From Vreelandella aquamarina (GTDB taxonomy: Bacteria; Pseudomonadota; Gammaproteobacteria; Pseudomonadales; Halomonadaceae), in the NCBI RefSeq assembly GCF_020075495.1, contig NZ_JABYQT010000004.1, positions 124,001 to 188,000 on the forward strand: 64,000 nucleotides of DNA, in the 5' to 3' direction. Each line of letters opens with the position of its first letter. The stretch's first letter is position 1. The translations under genes and the position numbers were made by a program. The notes beneath the pieces were generated by a model. That model worked only from the letters and a program-made list of their open reading frames with translations. It did not search any database and was not told the DNA's origin. Below are positions 1 through 9,269 of this stretch, one piece after another.

Positions 1-2
1 TT

Positions 3-440
3 ATTGAGCCAAACCCAGGCCGCAGAGGCTACCGCCAGCGCTACAGTTATCAATCTCACGGGCTGCGTTTCAATGTCATTCGTCCCAGTCAATCGTTAGA
101 AAACTTTCGTGCTGCAATTAACCGCGTGGCCAACGAGTCTGTCGAGGGCTACCAAGGTGTCGAAGGTGATAGCAGTGGTTGGCTACTGGGTTCCCAAATC
201 AGAACCCGAGGCTCGCTACACTCCGATACGTGGACAGGTTCAGCGGCGGATCTAGCCAATATGCACACACTAGCGGTCTATCCCGTGGGCGGCTGGTGGA
301 AGTACCGTGCAGGAGAAGAACGCTGGCAAAACCGCGTTCGCTTTAGCTTGATCGTCAGCATCGACGTGCCGGATAGCGAGGTGGATATCTACTCAGAGGT
401 CGAGAATCTGATTGAAGCCAGCGTGCAGGTGGAGACCTAA
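3..440 (+). CDS. C-terminal part of a subtilase-like (S8 family) protein, 5' end outside window
   Basis: The reading frame is open from base 3, well before the first ATG at 126, so the gene enters from outside. The visible 145 residues contain SYQSHGLRFNVIRPSQSLE, a GWLLGSQIRTRGSLHSDTW segment, VYPVGGWW and a final VDIY. From memory these resemble the C-terminal domain of S8 peptidases that are encoded beside an AAA ATPase in defence islands. The catalytic Asp/His/Ser triad would lie upstream and cannot be seen. The gene converges on hsdS with a 49-bp gap. The family call is inference from the tail only. Confidence 0.5.
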   Translation: MEPNPGRRGYRQRYSYQSHGLRFNVIRPSQSLENFRAAINRVANESVEGYQGVEGDSSGWLLGSQIRTRGSLHSDTWTGSAADLANMHTLAVYPVGGWWKYRAGEERWQNRVRFSLIVSIDVPDSEVDIYSEVENLIEASVQVET

Positions 441-489
441 GAAAGCGGCATCGATACGCACTGTACGATGCCGTTACTTCAAAGATGGG

Positions 490-1767
490 CTAGTCGTCGG
501 CCAGCTCGCGGGCATCGACATTGACGCGGACTTTGCCGGTGAGCAGGTCTTGCATTAGGGCTTTTTTGAACGATTGAATAGCGTTGATCTTATTGATGGT
601 TTTTGTGATACGCGCTTCAACTGAGTCTAGAGCATTAGCTATGTTTTTTTGCTCAGATATGTCTGGAACAGCTATTGCGATACGGCCCAAAGACTCACCG
701 CTGATACCTGCTCTTGTCGTAAACTTGCTGTTATCCATCATTTGCTTACGAACGGCGTTGCTTTGAAATACATATTTCAAAAAATTAGGGTGGAATAAGC
801 CATTTTTTTGACGAGCACGAATAACGAAGCCGTTGAAAACCACATCGTCTCTTCGACCTAAATAGACATTAGAAAAGCCAATCTCGTCCGGTGTTTCAGA
901 GGTTCTCGTGAAAAACACATCTCCAAAATGAACCCTGAACCTTGAGAGCTCCTTTTCATTCATTTCGACGAGCGCGCTAAGGTCTGAGTCCAGAATTCCT
1001 CCACCTACATAAACATTTTTGTAGCTGATAATTGGTACGCCATGACCAAAAGCATCCTTGTCTTTATTCACACCATTTTTAAGATCAAACACATCCCCCA
1101 ATAGATAGCTTTCCCAGCCAACAGGAATCCTTCCCACAGGCGAATCTTTAAACTCGGTATGTGGAACGCCGCCCGGCCCAATACCTTTGGTCAGCAGCTC
1201 CTGCATCATGCCGGTTTTCAGGTCTTTCAGCTTGTCGATCTGGGCGCGTGTTTTTTCAATCACCTCGTCGACAGATGACAGGATGGCGGCGATTTTTTTC
1301 TGTTCGGGGAGTGGTGGGAGGTCGATAGGCAACAGTTTTAAGTCGTCGAGCCGAATACCCTTTACGGTTGAGCCAGTCGCGAGATTTTCGATTTTCTCAC
1401 TTTGAGATAGGTACCAATGCAATATGAATCGCCAGTCTACTCCGCTAACCGGATAGAAGGCTTTCAAATCCTGATTAATTGCTACATCGCGGTCGAAGTA
1501 AACAGCTTTCCCGACTGCCATTCGGCAGGCAATGATCATTGTGTAGGCAGAAATCAGTTTGCTCGAGCTCTTTTCCAGCCCTTGAACTGAGATGCATTCT
1601 GCAGTGGAAGTAAGTGACACACGGCGCAAGTCTTTAACAGTTGCCCAAGGAATGCCACCATCCCAGTAGGTGGGTTCTATACGCGGAGGTGTTCCACCAC
1701 CTTCAATTTTTTCAGCGAGGTCACCCAGCTCATGGATGCCCCACCCAGCAGGCACCCTGTTACTCAT
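490..1767 (-). CDS. hsdS: Type I restriction-modification specificity subunit HsdS
   Basis: DNA-recognition subunit of a type I RM complex; it directs HsdM to a bipartite target. The 425 residues show two target-recognition domains, one beginning near [16 protein letters not shown] and the second near [16 protein letters not shown]. Each is followed by a helical spacer ([20 protein letters not shown] and [17 protein letters not shown]). This is the usual two-TRD layout and length. The start overlaps the end of hsdM by 8 bp, so the two are translationally coupled. No hsdR follows: the next gene downstream is on the opposite strand. Confidence 0.95.
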   Translation of the reverse strand: MSNRVPAGWGIHELGDLAEKIEGGGTPPRIEPTYWDGGIPWATVKDLRRVSLTSTAECISVQGLEKSSSKLISAYTMIIACRMAVGKAVYFDRDVAINQDLKAFYPVSGVDWRFILHWYLSQSEKIENLATGSTVKGIRLDDLKLLPIDLPPLPEQKKIAAILSSVDEVIEKTRAQIDKLKDLKTGMMQELLTKGIGPGGVPHTEFKDSPVGRIPVGWESYLLGDVFDLKNGVNKDKDAFGHGVPIISYKNVYVGGGILDSDLSALVEMNEKELSRFRVHFGDVFFTRTSETPDEIGFSNVYLGRRDDVVFNGFVIRARQKNGLFHPNFLKYVFQSNAVRKQMMDNSKFTTRAGISGESLGRIAIAVPDISEQKNIANALDSVEARITKTINKINAIQSFKKALMQDLLTGKVRVNVDARELADD

Positions 1768-3502
1768 ACCCCAGCTCCCTCAAATACCCCTTCATCACGC
1801 TTTCGGCTTCGGCTACTTCGGCATCCAGCTCATGCAGCGAGACCTTGTACTTATCCCACCAGCGTTCTAGCTGGCTGATAATAGCGTCGCTGTTTTCAGC
1901 ATCGGGGGCTTCTTGCTGAACGATGTTACGTAGCTGCTCTTTGCTGTCGATGGCAGGTTTGAAGTCGTAGTAGGCCTCATCACGGCGATCAAATACGCAG
2001 CTTACGTCAAACTCCATCAGGATCTCTTCGCGGATATACTCGCTTTCCACTTCCCGCACGGGGATGCCGCCGTGGAGGATGGCAAGCACATCAAAGATTT
2101 CTGGCGGTGGGCTGGTGTCAGCATAGCGGCGGATGTTCAGGTTGTAATCGTTCTCGGCTATTTCAGCCATGCTGACGACCTTGGAGTAGCGCTTGATCTC
2201 GGCGTAATCGTCAAAGGTGGCGACGATCTTCTCAATATCCTGCGGACGCAGCTTGTTCTGGTTCTTGCCTTCCTCATATTCCAGCTCGCTGTTGATAAAC
2301 AGCACCTTGCCTTTACGTTCGGCAGGCTTCTGCTTATTGATGATCAGCAGGCTGGCGGGAATGCCGGTGCCGTAGAACAGCGCCGGTGGAAGGCCAATCA
2401 CCGCTTCCAGCAGGTCGTCTTGAAGAATGCCCTGGCGGATGGCCTTTTCACTGGCACCCCGGAACAGCACGCCGTGGGGCATCACCACGCCCATCATGCC
2501 CTCGGCATTCAGGCTGGCGATCATGTGTTGCACAAACGCCAAGTCGCCGGAATCTTTCGGCGGCGTGCCGTAGGGGTAGCGGCCATAGGGGTCATTATCG
2601 GCTTCCTCCTTGCCCCACTTTTTCAAGCTGAACGGTGGATTGGCCAGAACCCGGTCGAAGGTCATCAGCTCACCGCCTTGGGTGTGCTGCGGGTCGCCTA
2701 GCGTGTCACCCTTGCGAATATCGGCACTGTAAACACCGTGCAAGAACATGTTCATCTTGCAAATGGCCCAGGTATTCAGGTTCATTTCCTGGCCAAACAG
2801 CGACAAGTTGGCCGGGTTCTCGCCATTGACGGCTAGGTGATTGCGGGTTTGCACCAACATCCCGCCCGATCCCGCCGTTGGGTCGTAAATGCGCATGCCC
2901 GCATGGGGCTTGAGCAGCGATACTAGTAGCTGCACCACTTCAGAAGGCGTGTAGAACTCGCCGCCTTTTTTACCGGCGCTGTCAGCGAACATCTTGATCA
3001 GGTATTCGTAGGCCGTGCCCAGCAGGTCAGGCCGCTCGAAATCCTGGTTGCGTAACCGGTAGCGGCTGAAATGGCTAAGCAGATCCCGCAGCTTCTTATC
3101 AGAGAGCTTGTTCTTGATGTTGAAGTCGATGGATACCAGCACGCCTTCCAGCGTGGCGTTGTGTTCTTCAATCGCTTCGGTAGCCTTGTTCAGCTCCGCG
3201 CCAATGTCGTGCTTCAGGTCTTTGATGGCACCCCAGCGCGCAACTGGCGGGATGTAGAAGGTTTTGTCGTACTCGTCTTCGTCGTTGGCCAACTCACGCG
3301 CCTGGGCTTCGCTTTTGCCTTTGCTGAGGTAATACGCAACCACCGACTCCTGGGCTTCCTCGAAGGCATCTGATAAGCGCTTCAAGAACATCATGCCGAA
3401 GATGTAATCCTTGTATTCGGACGCATCCATATTGCCGCGCAGAATATCGGCGGCTTCCCATAAGAAGGATTCCAGCTGTTGCAGCGTAACGGTGTGGCTC
3501 AT
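1760..3502 (-). CDS. hsdM: Type I restriction-modification N6-adenine methyltransferase subunit HsdM
   Basis: Methylates adenine within the target chosen by HsdS. The N-terminal HsdM helical domain ([20 protein letters not shown]) precedes the methyltransferase domain with the SAM-binding motif [10 protein letters not shown] and the catalytic motif ANPPF. The protein is 580 residues from the ATG at 3502, preceded by GGAA at 6-nt spacing; an in-frame ATG at 3514 and one at 3556 are less likely because family homology begins at [10 protein letters not shown]. First gene of the hsdMS pair; a 9-bp inverted repeat lies just upstream. Confidence 0.95.
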   Translation of the reverse strand: MSHTVTLQQLESFLWEAADILRGNMDASEYKDYIFGMMFLKRLSDAFEEAQESVVAYYLSKGKSEAQARELANDEDEYDKTFYIPPVARWGAIKDLKHDIGAELNKATEAIEEHNATLEGVLVSIDFNIKNKLSDKKLRDLLSHFSRYRLRNQDFERPDLLGTAYEYLIKMFADSAGKKGGEFYTPSEVVQLLVSLLKPHAGMRIYDPTAGSGGMLVQTRNHLAVNGENPANLSLFGQEMNLNTWAICKMNMFLHGVYSADIRKGDTLGDPQHTQGGELMTFDRVLANPPFSLKKWGKEEADNDPYGRYPYGTPPKDSGDLAFVQHMIASLNAEGMMGVVMPHGVLFRGASEKAIRQGILQDDLLEAVIGLPPALFYGTGIPASLLIINKQKPAERKGKVLFINSELEYEEGKNQNKLRPQDIEKIVATFDDYAEIKRYSKVVSMAEIAENDYNLNIRRYADTSPPPEIFDVLAILHGGIPVREVESEYIREEILMEFDVSCVFDRRDEAYYDFKPAIDSKEQLRNIVQQEAPDAENSDAIISQLERWWDKYKVSLHELDAEVAEAESVMKGYLRELGYE

Positions 3503-3548
3503 TGATGATTCCATGTATGGCAGTAATCGTGGGCATGGCGGATACCTA

Positions 3549-3589
3549 GCCCCCACAAAATAGTGAGCCGAGTTTAGCGGTGTGGGGGC
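3549..3589. repeat. 9-bp inverted repeat upstream of hsdM
   Basis: GCCCCCACA at 3549-3557 is repeated as its exact reverse complement TGTGGGGGC at 3581-3589, with 23 nt between. It sits 47 bp before the hsdM start codon. It could be an operator for hsdMS, a hairpin in the leader or a fossil of an insertion boundary. No T-run follows on either strand, so a terminator is unlikely. Confidence 0.4.
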
Positions 3590-3641
3590 ATGTGGGCAAA
3601 GCGCTGCTTAGCAGCCTTGCTTCATGATTATGATGAGGCTT

Positions 3642-4093
3642 TCAGTGACGACTGGTGCCAAACGCTCGTACACCTAGCCCGTACTGCTTTGTATTCGTTT
3701 TACAGAGATAAGAGGCACGTGTGAAAGCCTGCTCAAAGCTAGTCAGGTCACCTCGGTCGATCCAGTAGTACGGGTTATCAGGTACGTGTACCCATGGCTC
3801 TTGAGGGTTCCAAGAGATTCCCAGCGCGCTGTACCAAGCACGTGACACCCGGCTGATAAGGTTCTCTTTTGAGAGGCTGCCTTACCTGGCATGTAATACG
3901 CGTCACGATTCAGTAGGAAGAAGAAGTGATAGTGCGGCTTGCCGTTACGGCCAATCTCCCGACACCACACGTAGTGCACCTTGGTATCAGGCACCCAGCC
4001 AGCCTTCCGCTTACTCTCGCGGTCATGTTTGATAATCGCTTTCAAGGAAGCGATGAACCTTGCGATAAGGCCTTTGTGATCCTCTAGCGTCAT
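3642..4093 (-). pseudogene. Frameshifted inovirus Gp2 / YagK-YfjJ domain gene
   Basis: Two minus-strand frames together make one protein domain. The upstream frame has VHYVWCREIGRNGKPHYHFF and LLNRDAYY; the downstream frame has SRAWYSALGISW, VHVPDNPYYWIDR and FTRASYLCKTNTKQYGLGVR. These follow the order of inovirus-type Gp2 (YagK/YfjJ) proteins, which are found in small phages and islands. The frames join at the T4 run 3867-3870 (AAAA on the coding strand): one extra A restores continuous reading. The open frame extends upstream to about 4222 without an ATG, so the N-terminus is probably degraded too. A sequencing indel is the alternative explanation. Confidence 0.7.
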
Positions 4094-4633
4094 CCTGTCA
4101 CTGATAACCGTGGGGATAACCGGGTCAATAGAGAAGCGATTAGCGAATCTGGCCCAGGCGCGTAAAAAGGCCTTTGAAGCTCCGGCCTCAATATGCGAGC
4201 CATAGAGGCGCCTGGTACGACCGTATTAACAACACTTTTGTGTTTTGTTTGTGGGTGAAATCAGGAGCCATTGCATTGCGACAATATTGGCACTTCGATA
4301 CGACAGCGGTTAAAAAGAGCAAGGATGGGGGTACTGTAAAAATCTTGAAGACAGGCTATCTGATCAAGAAATGATGAATTTTCTCGGCTGATAATGCATG
4401 AGGGTATTTTATGAGCTGTGAAGTCATTTTAATAACCGTGTGCCCATACTCACTTCAGGGGCCCCGGCCGTCGGTGCAATGCCTTTATGCAGCAGTATTT
4501 AGCTTTTGGCATTTGGGTAGTATGTTGGGCAGTAACCCTGTTAAATGAGTGATTTTCAATTAATTAAGCATTTGATTTATATGGATAATTAATTCATATT
4601 CTATTTTAATATTCAGAATATTGAGTGAAAGAT
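4094..4633. other. Non-coding stretch between Gp2-like pseudogene and DUF3883 gene
   Basis: About 540 bp. The first 130 bp are still an open frame continuing the Gp2-like pseudogene. The rest is AT-rich, especially 4555-4625. A short plus-strand reading frame at 4174-4374 shows no recognisable family. The AT-rich end probably carries the promoter of the DUF3883 gene, but no clear -35/-10 pair could be fixed. Confidence 0.4.
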
Positions 4634-5491
4634 ATGAGTCGAGCGACACCCTGGAGTACAAGTGAGGTCGAGGCGACCGTTCTCACCTACCGGCAGATGC
4701 TGGTGGCGGAACTAAGCGGGCAAAGCTATAACAAGCGCGAACTCAATCGAGCACTCATGACACGGCTCGATGGCCGCTCGGCTAGCGCTATCGAATTCAA
4801 GCACTGCAATATTAGTGCAGTGCTGCGCGATGCCAATTGTCCCTATGTGGATGGCTACAAGCCACGCAGCAACTATCAGCACAGCCTGGTTGAGGTGGTC
4901 GAGGAATTATTGCTGCGAAGCGAACTCGTTGATCGCGCGGCGCGTTTGGCCGCTGATCTTCCGGTGGTCGATACCACCGGTACTGTAGATGAGCGCATTA
5001 TTGTCGAGCCTCCCAAAACGAAACCGCCGCAAAGAGGCGTTCGCGAACCCCACGCTGATTACTCGGTTCGCCTGCCACAAAAACGTGACTACCTGGCCCG
5101 GGAAACCCGCAATCGCGAGCTAGGGCTTGCGGGTGAGCATCTGGTGATGCGTTTTGAGCAGCACCGTTTGATTCAAGTAGGCCAGGAAAAACTTGCCGAG
5201 CGTGTCGAGCACGTGGCCATCACCCAAGGCGATGGATTGGGGTTCGATATTCGCTCCTTCGAACCCGATGGCCGCGACCGGCTGATTGAAGTCAAGACTA
5301 CGGCGTTTGCCAAAGAAAGCGCGTTTTTCATTACACCCAACGAGCTCGACTGCTCGCGAGTTCATTCTGATCATTACCATCTGTTTAGACTGTTCAACTT
5401 TCGCAAGGGGCCGAAGCTCTTTTGCCTTAAGGGTGATTTACGCGGGCAGCTCTGGCTCGAGCCAGACAGCTACCGGGCGGGGGTGTGTTGA
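4634..5491 (+). CDS. DUF3883 domain protein with PD-(D/E)xK-like nuclease motif
   Basis: About 285 residues. The N-terminal part (WSTSEVEATVL, IEFKHCNISAVL, GYKPRSNYQ) resembles a domain often fused to restriction-type nucleases. The C-terminal DUF3883 part has LGLAGEHLVMRFE, then GLGFDIRSFE and LIEVKTT. An Asp followed by ExK, with an upstream Glu, fits a restriction-endonuclease-like fold (D208, E222, K224, E171 when counted from the GTG at 4625). I chose the ATG at 4634, but the in-frame GTG at 4625 is possible and neither has a good ribosome site. It neighbours hsdMS, so a defence role is inferred; DNA cleavage itself is not shown. Confidence 0.8.
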   Translation: MSRATPWSTSEVEATVLTYRQMLVAELSGQSYNKRELNRALMTRLDGRSASAIEFKHCNISAVLRDANCPYVDGYKPRSNYQHSLVEVVEELLLRSELVDRAARLAADLPVVDTTGTVDERIIVEPPKTKPPQRGVREPHADYSVRLPQKRDYLARETRNRELGLAGEHLVMRFEQHRLIQVGQEKLAERVEHVAITQGDGLGFDIRSFEPDGRDRLIEVKTTAFAKESAFFITPNELDCSRVHSDHYHLFRLFNFRKGPKLFCLKGDLRGQLWLEPDSYRAGVC

Positions 5492-5535
5492 TTTGATAGA
5501 TAAATTAAAATTAATTCAGTTATTAACATAGGCAC

Positions 5536-5850
5536 TCATCGTGTGCTGTGTTGAAGCGGTTCCTCCGCCTTCGCTCGCTCACGCTCTAACTTCCGCGTGA
5601 GCTCCTCCTCGGAAGGCGATACGGCAGATGCTTCACCGAAAATGGCTGTTTCTGATCAGCGAGTACCGAGTACTTTGCTACCGCTTCGCTTTTTTCACTG
5701 CACAGCATCAGCCCGGTAGTGGGGTGGTCATCACTGTTTTACGCTGCTCATCGTATGGGCGCACGTAGGTATCCATCTGGCCGATATCCTGATGTTTTGG
5801 CTTTCCGAGGTTCGGGCCCACCGGTAAAAAGCACTTCAGCTTCAAACTTT
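5536..5850 (-). pseudogene. Remnant of DUF1016 (YhcG) PDDEXK nuclease, C-terminal part with frameshifts
   Basis: Translating the minus strand in three successive frames gives LGKPKHQDIGQMDTYVRPYD, then GLMLCSEKSEAVAKYSVLAD followed by LPYRLP, then SEEELTRKLERERAKAEEPL ending at TGA 5536-5538. This is the order of the C-terminal half of DUF1016/YhcG nucleases. At least two frame changes separate the pieces (near 5715 and near 5610), and the nuclease core upstream is missing. Such genes are common beside type I RM genes, so it is probably a decayed member of the same defence island. Confidence 0.75.
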
Positions 5851-6049
5851 GCCGATTGAAATGGTTAGGTAACCGACCATCTTGCTGTAAGTAATGATTT
5901 GAAACCCTCGGAGCCTCTTACATCTGCACGTCTTGCGGTATTGAATGTTTCCTTGCTTCCAATTTCCTTCAACGAAACCGGATAAATTATTCGCTCAACA
6001 TCGCCCGCCCCAGGTTTTAAGCTGAGGGTAACCTTGCAAGGAGTACCTT
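5851..6049. other. Short intergenic stretch before pirin gene
   Basis: About 200 bp between the nuclease remnant and the pirin gene. It contains no open frame of note. It ends with the strong AAGGAG ribosome site of the pirin gene. It appears to be the boundary between the accessory island and the housekeeping region. Confidence 0.35.
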
Positions 6050-6925
6050 ATGCCATCAGCGACTACCCCATCAGAGCGTCACGTGATTGCCCAGCACCCG
6101 GCTAGGCGCGATGATATCGGCGATCTGGTCACCCGGCGCCCGCTGCCGGGGCCGAAACTTGATCAGCTCGATCCGTTTCTGTTTCTGAACCATCACGGCC
6201 CGCAGGTGTATCCTGCGAACAACCAGGGTTTGCCCTTTGGCCCGCACCCGCACCGTGGCTTCGAGACGGTGACCTTCATTCTGGAAGGCTCGCTTGCCCA
6301 CGCTGACAGCGCGGATCACCAGAGCGTGATTCATGCAGGTGGCGTGCAGTGGATGACCGCGGGCAGCGGCATCGTGCATGCCGAGATTTCGCCGCCGGAA
6401 TTTCTGCGCGACGGCGGCCCGCTGGAGATTCTTCAGCTATGGGTCAACCTGCCTTCGCGCCTGAAGATGAGCGCGCCGCGCTATGCGGGCCTTCAGAAGA
6501 ACGACATTCCAGCGATTGCGCTTTGCGAAGGTGGCGAACTGAACCTGATTGCCGGGCAGTGGGAAGGGCAGACCGGCCCCGTCGAGGCGCTGACCGGCGT
6601 GTTCATGTCGACGCTGAATCTACCGGCTGGCTCGCGCGAACAGTTGCCCGTGGCACCTGGCCGGCAGGTGTTTCTCTATGTTGTGAGCGGTGACGTCTCG
6701 GTGGGCGGCGAGTCGGTCAAGGCCCACCATCTGATCGAAGTGGACCGCGACGGCGAGTGCCTGGTGATCGAAGCCGGCAGCGATGCGCGGCTGGTGTTTG
6801 GTCATGGAGACGTGATCGACGAGCCGGTCTACTCCCACGGCCCGTTTGTAATGACCACTCGCGAGGAGATCGTTCAGGCGGTGGAGGACTACCAGGCGGG
6901 CAAGTTCGGCGGGTTGAATGCCTAA
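6050..6925 (+). CDS. Pirin family protein
   Basis: A 291-residue bicupin. The N-terminal cupin has GPHPHRGFETVTF and GSGIVHAE, giving the conserved metal-binding set H66, H68, H110 and E112. The C-terminal cupin is more divergent. Bacterial pirins bind iron, and some act as quercetin dioxygenases or interact with metabolic enzymes; the substrate here is unknown. The ATG at 6050 follows AAGGAG. The stop overlaps the convergent glycosylase gene by 4 bp. Confidence 0.92.
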   Translation: MPSATTPSERHVIAQHPARRDDIGDLVTRRPLPGPKLDQLDPFLFLNHHGPQVYPANNQGLPFGPHPHRGFETVTFILEGSLAHADSADHQSVIHAGGVQWMTAGSGIVHAEISPPEFLRDGGPLEILQLWVNLPSRLKMSAPRYAGLQKNDIPAIALCEGGELNLIAGQWEGQTGPVEALTGVFMSTLNLPAGSREQLPVAPGRQVFLYVVSGDVSVGGESVKAHHLIEVDRDGECLVIEAGSDARLVFGHGDVIDEPVYSHGPFVMTTREEIVQAVEDYQAGKFGGLNA

Positions 6926-7533
6926 AGCGGCTCGCCGCGGTAGTAGTGCCACAGAAACAGCGACCCCACGCTGCGCCAGGGCGCCCAGTGTTCCACCATC
7001 TGGCGCGCCTGCTTGGGCGTGGGCTTGTTCTCCATTCTTTTCAGCCGGCCCAGCGCCACGCGCAGGGCCAGGTCATCGGCGGGGAACACGTCCGGGCGCT
7101 TGAGCGAGAACATCAGGTAGATTTCCGCACTCCAGCGGCCAAAGCCGCGAAGCTGGGTAATCGTAGCAATTACTTCTTCATCACTCAGGTGCTCCAGGCC
7201 GTCGGCACTGAACGTGCCGGCAAGTTCCGCCTCGGCAAGCCCCTTGGCGTACTCGATCTTGCGCCATGAGAGGCCGGCATCGCGTAGCGCTTGGCCTTCG
7301 GTATCGATCACCGCCTTGGCGTGCAGCTCGGGCAGAAGGGTGTTCACCCGTGCCATGATGGCACGTGCGGCTTCGGTGGAAAGCTGCTGGCTGACGATGG
7401 TGGAGAAGAACGTCGCAAAGCCTTTATCGCGCTCGCGGGGTGACGGCACGCCCACCAGCGGAAGCGCCCGGGCGATATCCGGGTCGGCCTTGGCGAGCGC
7501 CTGCATGGCGTGTTCGATCGTTTCAGGGGTCAT
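6922..7533 (-). CDS. DNA-3-methyladenine glycosylase, AlkA-like HhH-GPD family
   Basis: Base-excision repair enzyme that removes alkylated bases. The 203 residues contain TIVSQQLSTEAA, then the helix-hairpin-helix region LRGFGRWSAEIYLMF followed by FPADDLALR, whose Asp (the second D of ADD by family pattern) is catalytic in HhH-GPD enzymes. It lacks the extra N-terminal domain of E. coli AlkA and matches the short glycosylase II type. Convergent with the pirin gene. Confidence 0.88.
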   Translation of the reverse strand: MTPETIEHAMQALAKADPDIARALPLVGVPSPRERDKGFATFFSTIVSQQLSTEAARAIMARVNTLLPELHAKAVIDTEGQALRDAGLSWRKIEYAKGLAEAELAGTFSADGLEHLSDEEVIATITQLRGFGRWSAEIYLMFSLKRPDVFPADDLALRVALGRLKRMENKPTPKQARQMVEHWAPWRSVGSLFLWHYYRGEPL

Positions 7534-7741
7534 GAACGGCCTTCCTCGCGCAGAACATCGATAGGCATTGTTCTCTCTATTAAGCCTTCAAACCCCTATC
7601 TGCTTCAATAGGTAACCCTCCAAGTGAAATATTCACCAGCTAATATTTTGCTGGATGTATTTATACTTTTGTCTAGGCTTGCGATCATTGCTCGTTAGCC
7701 ATCAGGAAGAACAGCACGCCACGCGTGCGTTGGGAGAAAAC

Positions 7742-8950
7742 ATGCAAGAGTCGACCCAGGGGCTGGCGCGCAATCCGCGTCTGGCCGAATTCGCCTTGGC
7801 GTTAGGTGGGTTTGGTATCGGCACCAGTGAATTCGTGATCATGGGGCTGATGAACCGCGTTGCCGGGGATCTGGCGGTCAGCGTGCCGCAGGTCGGCTAT
7901 GCGATCAGCAGCTATGCGCTGGGCGTGGTGGTCGGCGCGCCGCTGATCTCGGCGCTGGCCGCGCGGGTGCCTAAACGGGCGCTGTTGATTGCGTTGATGC
8001 TGGTGTTTGCCGTGGGCAATATCGCCAGCGCCATGGCGCCGGGGTTCTGGTCGTTCGTGGGGCTGCGCTTCATCGCCGGCCTGCCGCACGGCGCCTATTT
8101 CGGCGTGGCGGCGCTGGTGGCGGCAGGCGCCGTGCCGGTAGATCAACGCGCCCGGGCCATTTCAAGGGTGATGCTGGGGCTGACTACCGCCATCTTGATT
8201 GGTGCACCGCTGGGTACCTGGGCGGGCAATCAGTTTGGCTGGCAGATCGCCTTTGCCGGCGTCGGCGGTATTGCGCTGCTGACCGCGGTGCTGATTCGTT
8301 TCTGGGTACCGGTGCAGCCCTTCGATGCCCTGGCAAGCCCGCTTCGCGAGCTTGGCGCCCTGGTCAAGCAGCGCGTGCTGGTCACCGTTGCCATTGCCTG
8401 TGTGGGCTGCGGCGGCATGTTCTCGATCTTCAGCTACGTCATGCCGACGCTGACCCAGCAGGCTGGCATGAGTGAGGCGCTTGGGCCACTGGTGCTGGTG
8501 ATTTTCGGTATCGGCTCGATCATCGGCAACCTGGCGGGGGGGCGCATGGCAGACAAGAACCTGATGCGTGCCATTCCGCGCATCCTGATCTGGTGTGCGG
8601 CGATTCAGGGGGGCTACTACCTGGCGGCGGACTACGTCTGGTCGGGGCTTCTGTTCGTGGGCCTGGTGGGCACCTGCATGGCGCTGGCGCCTTCGCTGCA
8701 GACCCGCTTGATGGACGTGGCGGGCGACGCCCAGACCATGGCCGCCTCGCTCAACCATGCGGCGTTCAATGGTGCCAACGCACTCGGCGCCTGGCTTGCC
8801 GGGCTGGTGATCAGCGCGGGCTTTGGCTGGTCGAGCACCGGCCTGGTAGGCACGGGGCTGGCGCTTTGCGGGCTGGGCATCTTCTTTCTGGGCAAGTGGC
8901 TCGAAGCGCGCGATGCCGGACCGGCGCCCGCCCCCTCGCGGTCGCTTTAA
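7742..8950 (+). CDS. MFS transporter, AraJ/DHA1-like exporter
   Basis: About 402 residues with twelve likely membrane segments. It begins EFALALGGFGIGTSEFVIMG, the signature start of DHA1 arabinose-efflux-like permeases, and contains RFIAGLPHGAYFG and a second-half GGRMADKN loop. Probably exports a small molecule or drug by proton exchange; the substrate is not predictable. The ATG at 7742 has GGGAG upstream; the in-frame ATG at 7655 would add a non-homologous extension. A short hairpin (CCAGC at 7636, GCTGG at 7650) lies in the leader. Confidence 0.88.
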   Translation: MQESTQGLARNPRLAEFALALGGFGIGTSEFVIMGLMNRVAGDLAVSVPQVGYAISSYALGVVVGAPLISALAARVPKRALLIALMLVFAVGNIASAMAPGFWSFVGLRFIAGLPHGAYFGVAALVAAGAVPVDQRARAISRVMLGLTTAILIGAPLGTWAGNQFGWQIAFAGVGGIALLTAVLIRFWVPVQPFDALASPLRELGALVKQRVLVTVAIACVGCGGMFSIFSYVMPTLTQQAGMSEALGPLVLVIFGIGSIIGNLAGGRMADKNLMRAIPRILIWCAAIQGGYYLAADYVWSGLLFVGLVGTCMALAPSLQTRLMDVAGDAQTMAASLNHAAFNGANALGAWLAGLVISAGFGWSSTGLVGTGLALCGLGIFFLGKWLEARDAGPAPAPSRSL

Positions 8951-9013
8951 AGTGGCAAAAAAGGGCAATCGTTCCTACTGTGTATAGGGTGCAACCCATA
9001 AGGAGGTGACCCC

Positions 9014-9265
9014 ATGCATACTCAAGTAACGAAAACACCACGTATTCTGACCCTTGCTGCCATCGCGGCACTGACGATTGGCCTGGCCGGTTGTGGTTCG
9101 ACCTCCGGTGAGCGTGCTACCAGCGGCGCCGGTGTCGGCGCGGCGGTAGGTGCCGGTACGGCGGCGGCCACTGGTGGCAGCGTCGGCGGCGGCGCGATTC
9201 TTGGCGCAGGCGCCGGTGCGGCGGCCGGTGCGCTGACCGACGAAGACGATATCAACCTCGAGTAA
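9014..9265 (+). CDS. Small glycine-zipper lipoprotein
   Basis: An 83-residue protein with a signal peptide ending in the lipobox LAGC (Cys at about 27), so it is likely lipidated and held in the outer or inner membrane. The mature part is Gly/Ala-rich with GxxxG-type spacing (GAGVGAAVGAGTAA, GGGAILGAGAGAAAG), typical of glycine-zipper proteins, and ends in an acidic tail. Strong ribosome site AAGGAGGTGA. Exact function unknown; often linked with envelope or osmotic stress in related proteins. Confidence 0.85.
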   Translation: MHTQVTKTPRILTLAAIAALTIGLAGCGSTSGERATSGAGVGAAVGAGTAAATGGSVGGGAILGAGAGAAAGALTDEDDINLE

Positions 9266-9269
9266 TCCT

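Noticed and set aside
4174..4374. 66-codon frame opposite the upstream end of the Gp2-like pseudogene
   Set aside because: No ribosome site, no motif, and the opposite strand carries the better explained remnant.
7636..7654. Small hairpin before the MFS transporter gene as a riboswitch
   Set aside because: Only a 5-bp stem; no riboswitch-like core could be recognised.
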